Of a stretch of DNA of 11,493 bases, positions 1-5,611 are shown piece after piece. The DNA comes from Clostridiales bacterium (lineage in GTDB: Bacteria > Bacillota > Clostridia > Peptostreptococcales > Anaerovoracaceae). Position 1 is the first letter of the stretch; the number at the start of each line of letters is the position of its first letter. The stretch spans positions 1-11,493 of the forward strand of contig DPKU01000207.1 of the NCBI GenBank assembly GCA_003542355.1, given 5' to 3'. The notes beneath the pieces are model-generated. The model had not been told where the DNA came from. It ran no database searches and saw only the letters and a list, made by a program, of their open reading frames with translations. Both the position numbers and the translations under genes were made by a program.

Positions 1-546
1 GCCGCAGTAGTCCTGCCGATATAGCCCATACTGCCTGGACCATTCGACCGACTGGCGGTACCCGTCTTTTTTCTTGTAGTTGCCGTTCAGGTATTCCACC
101 TGCCAGACTTGCGCCAATTCCTTGCCCAGCGCAGAGATCACATCTGAATTTTTGTGCGGACTGACAGTGAGCGTGGTATCGAAGCAGTCGAATCCGCCTT
201 CTGCTGCGCGACGAGCCGTTTCCTGCAGACGCAGGAAAAAACAACGGCCGCATCGGGCGCCGCCTTCGGGCGCTTGCTCCAGTCCGACTACTGCACTATA
301 ATAAACTGCGGGATCGTAAGGCCCTTCGATCATATCAACAGAGATCTGTTCCGCTGCTCCGTATTCTTTGAGAAACCGGATCTGCTCCGCTTTGCGGTGC
401 TCATACTCCGAAGCATCTGTGATATTTGGATTGTAAAAGAAAACCGTTACATCGTAATCGGAGATCAGCCGGTGGATCACCGCCGTGGAACAAGGACCGC
501 AGCAGCTGTGAAGCAATATTCTTTTTTTAGGATCTGTCACACGCAT
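1..546 (-). CDS. queH: Epoxyqueuosine reductase QueH, 3' end cut by window edge
   Basis: QueH (DUF208 family) reduces epoxyqueuosine to queuosine, the last step of queuosine modification at tRNA position 34, without cobalamin. The visible 182 residues carry the family's cysteine sets: CCGPCS at residues 15-20, RCGRC at 98-102 and DYCG at 179-182, where the edge cuts just before the usual final cysteine. These cysteines are known to hold a 4Fe-4S cluster and a neighbouring iron. FYNPNI (about 37-42) and the EYEHR block (about 47-51) are also typical. The ATG at 546 is chosen because AGGGAG sits five bases upstream and the CC motif then falls at the usual distance from the N-terminus. Only a few C-terminal residues should be missing. 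The gene is divergent from the radical SAM gene, with 75 bases between them. QueH is an alternative to QueG and is common in anaerobes. Identification is firm. Confidence 0.95.
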   Translation of the reverse strand, partial: MRVTDPKKRILLHSCCGPCSTAVIHRLISDYDVTVFFYNPNITDASEYEHRKAEQIRFLKEYGAAEQISVDMIEGPYDPAVYYSAVVGLEQAPEGGARCGRCFFLRLQETARRAAEGGFDCFDTTLTVSPHKNSDVISALGKELAQVWQVEYLNGNYKKKDGYRQSVEWSRQYGLYRQDYCG

Positions 547-558
547 TTTCACTCCCTA

Positions 559-588
559 AAGACATAAAATTATACCACAAAGTACAAT
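559..588 (+). promoter_or_regulatory. Candidate promoter of the radical SAM gene
   Basis: AAGACA (559-564), an 18-base spacer and TACAAT (583-588) lie 34 bases upstream of the radical SAM start. The -35 is weak (four of six). This element overlaps the divergent queH promoter, so the two polymerases would compete. Confidence 0.35.
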
Positions 589-597
589 GCTTGTCAT
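569..597 (-). promoter_or_regulatory. Predicted sigma-A promoter of queH
   Basis: On the minus strand, ATGACA (592-597) is followed after 17 bases by TATAAT (569-574), with a TG extension (TGGTATAAT). The -35 matches consensus at five of six positions and the -10 at all six. Transcription would start near 562, giving a leader of about 15 bases that still includes the AGGGAG ribosome site. This is the best promoter-like sequence in the window. Confidence 0.65.
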
Positions 598-621
598 CCG
601 CTTACCCTCTCGGAGAAACAC

Positions 622-1542
622 ATGAACAAAGAAAACCCCTTCGGTTCTGCACACTTTAATACCATCGGCACCGCGCTGAAAAAAGAATTCGGCCGCCGGG
701 TGATCAAGCTGTCTTTGGATGGCGGTTTTACCTGCCCCAATCGGGACGGTACCGCAGGCACCGGAGGATGTCTGTTCTGCTCCGTCGATGGCAGCGGCTC
801 GTATGCGGGAACGATCCGAAGTCAAATCGACCTCCTTGGAAGGAAGTGGCCGGAAGGCGTCTATATCGCTTACTTCCAAAACCACACCAATACCTATGCG
901 CCGGTTTCCGTTCTGCGCCGTCTTTGGGATGAAGCGCTCTCCTATCCCGGGGTGGTGGGGCTGGCAGTCGCCACCCGACCGGACTGCCTGCCGCCGGAGG
1001 TGTTGGATCTTCTTTCCGAATACAATCAGAAAACCTATTTATGGGTGGAGCTTGGCCTGCAAACCTGTCACGAGACCACGGCAAAAGCGATGAACCGCTG
1101 TTACGAAAACGCCATTTTCGAACGCGCCATGGCCCAATTGACCACCCGCAGGATGAAAGCCGTGATACACCTGATTTTGGGCCTTCCCGGGGAAAGCAGG
1201 CAGGACATGCTGGACAGCGCCGCATATGTTTCCGCGTACCGACCCTTCGGACTGAAGCTGCACATGCTCTATGTCTTAAAAAATACAGGTCTGAGCGACC
1301 TGTATCCCGAAGTATTCAGAATGTTTGACAAAGAAGAGTACATCGATCTGGTCGTGGACATCCTGGAAAGACTTCCGAAGGAGATCACGATCCACCGATT
1401 GACTGGAGATGCGCCCGGGGAAGAATTGATCGCGCCCCTGTGGAGCAGGGACAAGCACGCCGTTCTGAACGGCATCCAGAAGGAGTTCAAAGCAAGAGAC
1501 AGTTTTCAGGGCATCTATGCTTCACCTATATCCTCCAGGTGA
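622..1542 (+). CDS. Radical SAM protein, YhcC/TIGR01212 family
   Basis: This 306-residue protein is an Elp3-like radical SAM enzyme of the YhcC (TIGR01212) family. Its substrate is not established to my knowledge. The cluster motif is C38-P-N-R ... G-G-C50-x-x-C53, a long CX11CX2C spacing that is typical of this family and differs from the classical CX3CX2C. Later landmarks are VATRPDCL (about 116-123), WVELGLQT (141-148) and HLILGLPGE (183-191), which form the SAM-binding barrel strands. The length is normal for the family. The ATG at 622 has GGAG about seven bases upstream. The 3' end overlaps the convergent thymidine kinase gene by 28 bases and no terminator separates them. Family assignment is strong; the reaction is unknown. 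Its position beside queH fits a tRNA or cofactor role, but that is only an inference. Confidence 0.92.
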   Translation: MNKENPFGSAHFNTIGTALKKEFGRRVIKLSLDGGFTCPNRDGTAGTGGCLFCSVDGSGSYAGTIRSQIDLLGRKWPEGVYIAYFQNHTNTYAPVSVLRRLWDEALSYPGVVGLAVATRPDCLPPEVLDLLSEYNQKTYLWVELGLQTCHETTAKAMNRCYENAIFERAMAQLTTRRMKAVIHLILGLPGESRQDMLDSAAYVSAYRPFGLKLHMLYVLKNTGLSDLYPEVFRMFDKEEYIDLVVDILERLPKEITIHRLTGDAPGEELIAPLWSRDKHAVLNGIQKEFKARDSFQGIYASPISSR

Positions 1543-2096
1543 TAGTGCTTTCTGCACAATGAGACATACATCTCATTTCCTCCGATCACGATCTGCTCGC
1601 CGGAACGGACCATCTTTCCGTCCACGATCCGGGCCACCATTGTGGCTTTTCTTCCACAGTGGCAGATCGTTTTGATCTCTTCGATCTTATCCGCATACAC
1701 GAGCATATAATACGACCCTTCGAACAGCTCGTTCCTGAAATCATTTTTCAATCCGTAGGCCAGAACAGGTGTGTCATACTCGTCCACAATGCGAACCAGA
1801 TCCAGAATGTGCTGCTTCTTGAGAAACTGACACTCATCGATCAGCACGCAGTGAATAGGTCTTTCTTTGAAAGCATTTTTATATACATCAAGAATGCTGG
1901 TCTTCTCTTTGATCATGAGCGCATCTCTCGATATACCGATCCGCGACGTGATCCGTCCTTCTCCGTAGCGGTTATCGATGGACGGGACCAGCACCAGCAC
2001 GTTCTTTCCCCGTTCTTCGTAATTGTGTGCGACCTTGATCAATTCAATGGATTTTCCCGCATTCATGGTACTGTAGCGATAATACAACTGCGCCAT
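1515..2096 (-). CDS. tdk: Thymidine kinase (class II)
   Basis: Thymidine kinase phosphorylates thymidine to dTMP with ATP in the pyrimidine salvage pathway, in the cytoplasm. The 193-residue protein has the P-loop region STMNAGKS (9-16), the Walker B and catalytic segment LIDECQF (85-91, Glu88 the likely base), the lasso segment with IGGNEMYVSLCRKH (171-184) and zinc ligands in CHCGRK (145-150) and CRKH (181-184). The start MAQLYYRYSTMNAGKS closely resembles the enterobacterial Tdk N-terminus rather than the CGSMFSGKS form of Bacillus-type enzymes. The ATG at 2096 is chosen because MAQLY matches family starts; an in-frame TTG at 2159 overlaps the upstream gene's stop but has no ribosome site. 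The ribosome site at 2096 is modest (AAGGG, nine bases away). The gene lies 59 bases downstream of the small membrane protein and probably has its own promoter. Confidence 0.96.
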   Translation of the reverse strand: MAQLYYRYSTMNAGKSIELIKVAHNYEERGKNVLVLVPSIDNRYGEGRITSRIGISRDALMIKEKTSILDVYKNAFKERPIHCVLIDECQFLKKQHILDLVRIVDEYDTPVLAYGLKNDFRNELFEGSYYMLVYADKIEEIKTICHCGRKATMVARIVDGKMVRSGEQIVIGGNEMYVSLCRKHYHLEDIGEA

Positions 2097-2142
2097 AGAT
2101 CTCTGCCCTTTCTTTCCGTCTCGATTTGATACGTGCAGTTGT

Positions 2143-2173
2143 ATTATATCAAAAATCAAATCTTTTTCATCAA
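2143..2173 (-). promoter_or_regulatory. Predicted extended -10 promoter of tdk
   Basis: The minus strand reads TTGATG (2168-2173), 19 bases, then TATAAT (2143-2148) preceded by TG at the extended -10 position (TGATATAAT). The -35 lies inside the last codons of the small membrane protein gene. The spacer is long, but the extended -10 can compensate. This suggests tdk can be transcribed independently of the upstream genes. Confidence 0.5.
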
Positions 2174-2335
2174 TTTTTCGAAACCATGAATCGTACCGAC
2201 CGCAAATCCGGCGCCAAATCTGGCGAATCCCCCAAAGAACCAGGAGAACGGCATCAAGACGAGGCGGAACAGGATATAACTTACATATAGAATGGCTTTG
2301 GCGGCGATCATAACGCCACTTGCTTTATCGGACAT
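2156..2335 (-). CDS. Small membrane protein, 59 residues, unknown function
   Basis: No family is recognised. The 59-residue protein begins MSDKASG and has one clear hydrophobic segment at about residues 9-30 (many Ile, Leu, Val and Tyr). A glycine- and phenylalanine-rich stretch follows at about 31-50 (PFSWFFGGFARFGAGF), then a basic tail ending in KLMKKI. This fits a single-pass protein or a short hairpin lying in the membrane. The start at 2335 is strongly supported by a perfect AAGGAGGT six bases upstream; an upstream in-frame ATG lies inside a hairpin and lacks a site. The gene sits between the WYL regulator (101 bases upstream) and tdk (59 bases downstream), all on one strand. It is likely real because of the ribosome site and composition; function is unknown. 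Confidence 0.7.
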   Translation of the reverse strand: MSDKASGVMIAAKAILYVSYILFRLVLMPFSWFFGGFARFGAGFAVGTIHGFEKLMKKI

Positions 2336-2356
2336 GACGACCTCCTTAATTAAGAA

Positions 2357-2382
2357 AACCATGGTGATGACTCCCCATGGTT
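2357..2382 (-). repeat. Inverted repeat with CCATGG arms in the leader of the small gene
   Basis: AACCATGG (2357-2364) and CCATGGTT (2375-2382) form a perfect 8-base stem around a 10-base loop. On the minus strand the stem is followed by TTTTC and then a TTAATTAA palindrome directly before the AAGGAGGT site of the small membrane protein. It could be a weak terminator for the WYL regulator, a leader structure, or an operator. Each arm contains its own CCATGG palindrome. The stem is only half GC and the U-run is short, so efficient termination is doubtful. Confidence 0.45.
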
Positions 2383-2436
2383 ATCCTATATCACGTCTGG
2401 TCCAATAAAACGGACTCTGCATTGCAACGCTTTACT

Positions 2437-3426
2437 TTACACTGAATACGATCCGAGTACCGCATCCAAATAGTCTTTATACTCTCTGACAACGTGGGCC
2501 GGCCCCAATATTTTGACGTCGCACCCCAGCCCGAAGATCCAGCCAAAAAACTGGGGACTGACCTCTACAGGAACGCCGATCAGGAAATGAGTCTCATCCA
2601 CGATGCAGATCGTCACATCCTTGCCGAAGCGGTCGATCACAACTCCGGCCAGGTTGTTGTCAAAGAGCAGCCGGACGACACATTCCCTGCCGGCAAACAT
2701 GCTGAATACCTTCTTTGCATAAGCAGAAACATCCAACGCGCGGAACGCCTCCATGCCTTCCCGATCCTCTTCCGTCGTGGAGATATCGTTCATCTTATCC
2801 ACTCTGTAATGTTTGATCGTCTTGGTTTCGGAGTCGTAGGCGATCAGATAATAGTTTTCGTCATCCCAAAGCAAAGCAAAGGGACTCACTTCGTAGTAGC
2901 TGCCGTCTCTGCGGAATTCCCTTTCTTTATTGACTGTATAGTGGAAATACTTGTAGCGGATCCTTTTGTTTTGTGCAATACCGTTGGAGATCTCATCCAC
3001 ATTGTAATAGACGCTTTCATTCATGGATTTGACGCGGTTCTGCACGAAAACCTGACGGTGGAGTCTTTTGGCTTCGTACACACTGGTCAGCTTTTCGATC
3101 TTGCGGATCAGCGCCTCCGTTTTCTTTTGGGTGATAAATTTCGAGGATTGAACGCTGTCCACCAAAAGCTTCACTTCCGGCAGCTCAAATTCTCGGCTGG
3201 CCACATAATAGCCGGTGCCCTTTGACTTCACCTGTTCGATATCCAGGCCGAATCTCCTGAGGACCTCCAGGTCGTCGTAGATGGTTTTTCGTTCAGCGGC
3301 GATATCGTAGGCCGCCAGTTCCCGGATCATGTCCGCAACGCTCATCCGATGATTTTCGTCTGTCTTTTCCAGCATGATCCGCATCAGGTATAACAGCTTC
3401 ATTTTTTGGTTCGACGATTTCGCCAT
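2437..3426 (-). CDS. WYL-domain transcriptional regulator (DeoR-like HTH)
   Basis: This is a 329-residue cytoplasmic DNA-binding regulator. Residues about 7-75 form a winged helix of the HTH_11/DeoR-like type (ERKTIYDDLEVLRRFG at 45-60 is the recognition-helix region). Residues about 140-212 form the WYL domain, with SPFALLWDDENYYLIAYD (181-198) as the signature and HYRVDKM (206-212) closing it. Residues about 245-325 resemble the WCX extension. WYL domains are thought to bind a ligand, and these proteins act as repressors or activators; the ligand is unknown here. The ATG at 3426 has GGAGG five bases upstream; a TTG at 3471 would add 15 residues but has no good ribosome site. It is divergent from the GNAT gene across 102 bases and upstream of the small membrane gene. 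The likely targets are these neighbours and itself. WYL regulators often occur near defence genes, but none is seen here. Confidence 0.9.
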   Translation of the reverse strand: MAKSSNQKMKLLYLMRIMLEKTDENHRMSVADMIRELAAYDIAAERKTIYDDLEVLRRFGLDIEQVKSKGTGYYVASREFELPEVKLLVDSVQSSKFITQKKTEALIRKIEKLTSVYEAKRLHRQVFVQNRVKSMNESVYYNVDEISNGIAQNKRIRYKYFHYTVNKEREFRRDGSYYEVSPFALLWDDENYYLIAYDSETKTIKHYRVDKMNDISTTEEDREGMEAFRALDVSAYAKKVFSMFAGRECVVRLLFDNNLAGVVIDRFGKDVTICIVDETHFLIGVPVEVSPQFFGWIFGLGCDVKILGPAHVVREYKDYLDAVLGSYSV

Positions 3427-3528
3427 GTCTTCCTCCAGTCCATCTTCAAGTTGCACTTTTTTTTTACACAAAATTGAATTATGATGACTCTATCAATAAT
3501 CGGCATTCATGCACACAAGGAGACGCAC
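3427..3528. promoter_or_regulatory. Divergent control region, WYL regulator / GNAT
   Basis: This 102-base gap must hold the promoters for both divergent genes. It contains a run of nine T (3457-3465), a spaced inverted repeat ATTGA (3473-3477) / TCAAT (3493-3497), and a short near-palindrome GCATTCATGC (3503-3512) just before the GNAT ribosome site AAGGAG (3517-3522). Either repeat could be an operator for the WYL protein. I could not assign convincing -35/-10 pairs on either strand. Confidence 0.35.
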
Positions 3529-4005
3529 ATGAAATTATTTCAGGCCACATTCGAACACATCGATGCTATCTACCGGATCACACAACGTGTCGTCCTGGAA
3601 TCCTATCCCCACTATTATCCGGCGCCCGCAGTGAAATTTATGTCCGATTACCACGACAAGGAGAAGATCGGCCGGGATATCCGGGAAGGAACGATCCTGA
3701 TGCTGGCCACAGACCAGGGCGTCCTGGCAGCCACAGGCACCGCCAGAAACCACGAGATCGGACGGCTGTTCGTCCTTCCGGAATATCAAGGACAGGGCAT
3801 GGGTACAGCCTTGATGGACGAGTTGGAAAAAATCGTTTTTCAATCTTACGACAGGATCCAGCTGGACGCTTCGCTGCCGGCAAAGCCTATGTATATCAAA
3901 CGCGGCTACAAAGAGATCCGTTACGAAGTCCAGTCTGTCGGGGACGGCGATTTCGTATGCTTCAGTGTAATGGAACTGAAAAAGTGGGGCGATCGCTGTG
4001 AATAA
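3529..4005 (+). CDS. GNAT family N-acetyltransferase
   Basis: This 158-residue protein is a single-domain GNAT enzyme, which transfers an acetyl group from acetyl-CoA to an amine. Its substrate cannot be read from the sequence. The acetyl-CoA pyrophosphate loop is EYQGQGMG (85-92), preceded by the strand IGRLFVLP (77-84). The C-terminal MYIKRGYKEI (121-130) is the usual YxxxGF/Y element. The length is typical. The ATG at 3529 is chosen for its AAGGAG site six bases away; an in-frame ATG at 3481 lies in the control region without a site. The stop overlaps the GTG start of the next gene by eight bases, so both are very likely translated from one message. It is divergent from the WYL regulator and is a candidate target of it. 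Confidence 0.92.
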   Translation: MKLFQATFEHIDAIYRITQRVVLESYPHYYPAPAVKFMSDYHDKEKIGRDIREGTILMLATDQGVLAATGTARNHEIGRLFVLPEYQGQGMGTALMDELEKIVFQSYDRIQLDASLPAKPMYIKRGYKEIRYEVQSVGDGDFVCFSVMELKKWGDRCE

Positions 4006-4720
4006 GGCTCAGAAGGTCATACTTTCTGTATTTTTGCCTCTGACGGCATGGATCCTCGTGCTGGATCCCACGTCCCCATCTTTCGAAAAAATTCAGTACG
4101 TGCGCTATGCAACTGTCCTCTCCCTGTTTCTCGCTGTGATGATCCTTCCTAAAAGATACCCGGAACAAAAGAACATGGTGCCCGCCTTCTTCTTTATGGC
4201 GCTGGGTGATTTTTTTCTCGTCTTTATTTATACGATCGAACAGATCCACCTGGACTTATCCTGGGTCGGGATCCTTTCATTTATGACAGGTTATTTATTT
4301 CTGATCAAAGCCTATCGAAAGAAAACCATCAGCACGGGAAAAAACCTGGCTGCCTTGGTTCCGTTTCTGACAGCGTCGATCCTGATCGGTTGGCACCTGC
4401 ATCCGTACATGCAAGGGCCGGTCACCGGACTGGGTATCGTATTCATGACCGTTTTGTGCACCATGTCCTGGCAGGCAGCAACAACGCTCTTTACGCATCA
4501 CTTTTCAAAAAAATCCGCGATCATGATCTCCGCCTCGGGCGCGCTGATGTTTCTTTGCGATGCCGGTATCGCCTTCTCACTTTTCCATCCCTATTATTCC
4601 ACGGTATACATCGCCTGGCTCAAAAACATCGTGTGGACCGCCTATCTTTCCGGCTGGACGCTGGCCGCCATGGTCATCGCCGAAGATCACCTTTATACCG
4701 GCAGCACGGAAATGATATAA
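3998..4720 (+). CDS. YhhN/TMEM86-like membrane protein (lysoplasmalogenase family)
   Basis: The 240-residue protein has about eight hydrophobic segments. It matches the YhhN (TMEM86) pattern: ALGDFFL (68-74, Asp71), the FMTGYLFLIKAY segment (95-106), SGALMFLCDAGIA (180-192, Asp188) and YLSGW (216-220). TMEM86B hydrolyses the vinyl ether bond of lysoplasmalogens, and bacterial members are presumed to be similar. The two aspartates in these blocks are present, but the His usual in the third block is not visible and the last block ends GW in place of the usual AQ, so activity is uncertain. It begins with GTG at 3998, overlapping the GNAT stop by eight bases, with a GGGG site about eight bases upstream. 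This indicates translational coupling. The 3' end overlaps the convergent unknown gene by 28 bases with no terminator visible. Confidence 0.75.
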   Translation: MNKAQKVILSVFLPLTAWILVLDPTSPSFEKIQYVRYATVLSLFLAVMILPKRYPEQKNMVPAFFFMALGDFFLVFIYTIEQIHLDLSWVGILSFMTGYLFLIKAYRKKTISTGKNLAALVPFLTASILIGWHLHPYMQGPVTGLGIVFMTVLCTMSWQAATTLFTHHFSKKSAIMISASGALMFLCDAGIAFSLFHPYYSTVYIAWLKNIVWTAYLSGWTLAAMVIAEDHLYTGSTEMI

Positions 4721-5409
4721 CCGCCGACGACCAGACTTGCCAGATTCGCCACAATGGCGAACACCAGGATCCGGCTTTTTTTATGTTCCTTGATGAGCAG
4801 CGGCAAGGCGATCATTTCTGCACCAAAGACAAAAACCTCGCCAATGACAAGCGCGATGAGAAGATAGGACGGCATCAGCGATCCGCCGTTGCTCAGCCAA
4901 ATGTTCAGGACACCTTGGGTGATCAGGTTGACGGCAAGAAATACCATCCAGCTCCGCTTCTCCCGAAAACGGAAGAGCAGGAATACAAGGCCTTCGATCA
5001 GCAGCGTCAGCGCCACGCGGATCGACACCAGGAGGGCCGTCCGCAACGGATAGAGACCAGGTGTAAATACCTGCTCGCTCACATTCAACGTATAGACGTT
5101 GTTGTATCCCTGCAGCGCTTCGTCCGGCGACCATTCGAACTGATCCTGACCGGTCGACACCTGAAAGACATACCGGCCTTCCTTTTCCAGATCCCGTGAA
5201 TAGAAAGCGTAATATCCTTCCCAGGCAACCTTTCGAACGGTCGCTTCCGGCATTTCCTCATCGGAGATCAGAACGATGGACAAGTCCTCCGGCGGATCGT
5301 TCACAAGGATCACCAGAGAAGGAGGTTCAGCCGAATTCGCCCAGATTTGCATGGGCATCACGAAAACAACCAGAATCCCAAGCACAATCAATAACAAACT
5401 TTTCTTCAT
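4693..5409 (-). CDS. Secreted or anchored membrane protein with four C-terminal TM segments, unknown function
   Basis: No named family is recognised. With the start at 5409 the protein has 238 residues. Residues 1-24 are a signal peptide or anchor (MKKSLLLIVL..., possible cleavage after IWA or NSA). Residues about 25-120 are a soluble extracytoplasmic domain beginning AEPPSLVILVNDPPEDLSI. Four hydrophobic helices follow at about 122-147, 154-172, 180-205 and 213-236. Polar residues sit inside these helices (Glu139, Asn161, Asn169, Glu191, Glu198, Asn222), which suggests a functional membrane core. GGGAG lies seven bases before the ATG at 5409. A second in-frame ATG at 5496 has an even better site (AAGGAGG, five bases) and would add 29 residues before the signal segment. 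It is divergent from the first amidohydrolase and convergent with the YhhN-like gene. Confidence 0.8.
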   Translation of the reverse strand: MKKSLLLIVLGILVVFVMPMQIWANSAEPPSLVILVNDPPEDLSIVLISDEEMPEATVRKVAWEGYYAFYSRDLEKEGRYVFQVSTGQDQFEWSPDEALQGYNNVYTLNVSEQVFTPGLYPLRTALLVSIRVALTLLIEGLVFLLFRFREKRSWMVFLAVNLITQGVLNIWLSNGGSLMPSYLLIALVIGEVFVFGAEMIALPLLIKEHKKSRILVFAIVANLASLVVGGYIISVLPV

Positions 5410-5493
5410 TGCCGAACTCCCTTTAAACCGACTTCCTAATAGATGTGTCCTGTTATAAGATTCCCTGTCGGAATCGACTGCTTTTCTGATGAT

Positions 5494-5532
5494 CATCCTA
5501 TCCTCCTTTTTGATTCTTCACATTTGATTATA
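5494..5532 (-). promoter_or_regulatory. Predicted -10 element and strong upstream ribosome site with in-frame ATG
   Basis: The minus strand has a perfect TATAAT (5527-5532) with no good -35, then AAGGAGG (5502-5508) and an ATG at 5494-5496 in frame with the unknown membrane protein. Transcription from this -10 would include both this ATG and the one at 5409. The 29 codons between begin MIIRKAVDSD, which resembles the N-terminus of GNAT enzymes, and show nothing recognisable afterwards. A 6-base hairpin (GATTCC/GGAATC, 5459-5475) lies between the two starts. Confidence 0.5.
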
Positions 5533-5539
5533 CTATAAA
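5510..5539 (+). promoter_or_regulatory. Candidate promoter of the first amidohydrolase
   Basis: TTGATT (5510-5515), an 18-base spacer and TATAAA (5534-5539) lie 72 bases upstream of the start codon. The -10 region overlaps the minus-strand TATAAT of the divergent membrane-protein gene, so the two promoters appear to share the same 30 bases. Confidence 0.45.
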
Positions 5540-5611
5540 TTTGTTCAGGAATGGTTTATCATATCCTTATATATGGAATACGATATCCAATCCAATCATG
5601 AGGAGGAAAAA

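Noticed and set aside
2097..2159. TTG start at 2159 that would couple tdk to the small membrane gene by a 4-base overlap
   Set aside because: The extra 21 residues are not seen in thymidine kinases, no ribosome site precedes the TTG, and the tdk promoter -10 element lies within this stretch.
2494..3225. Long open frame (243 codons) on the plus strand
   Set aside because: It lies fully antisense to the WYL regulator, has no ribosome site and shows no recognisable protein family. It is a by-product of the real gene's codon use.
3427..3471. TTG start adding 15 residues to the WYL regulator
   Set aside because: There is no ribosome site before the TTG, whereas the ATG at 3426 has GGAGG at good spacing and gives a normal family N-terminus.
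2437..4720. Defence island suggested by the WYL regulator
   Set aside because: The neighbouring genes are an acetyltransferase, a YhhN-like protein, a small membrane protein and thymidine kinase. No nuclease, helicase, methylase or known defence domain is present.
4390..5199. Open frame of 269 codons on the plus strand
   Set aside because: It spans the end of the YhhN-like gene in another frame and then runs antisense to the membrane protein. Its translation is rich in Arg, His and Gln without any motif.
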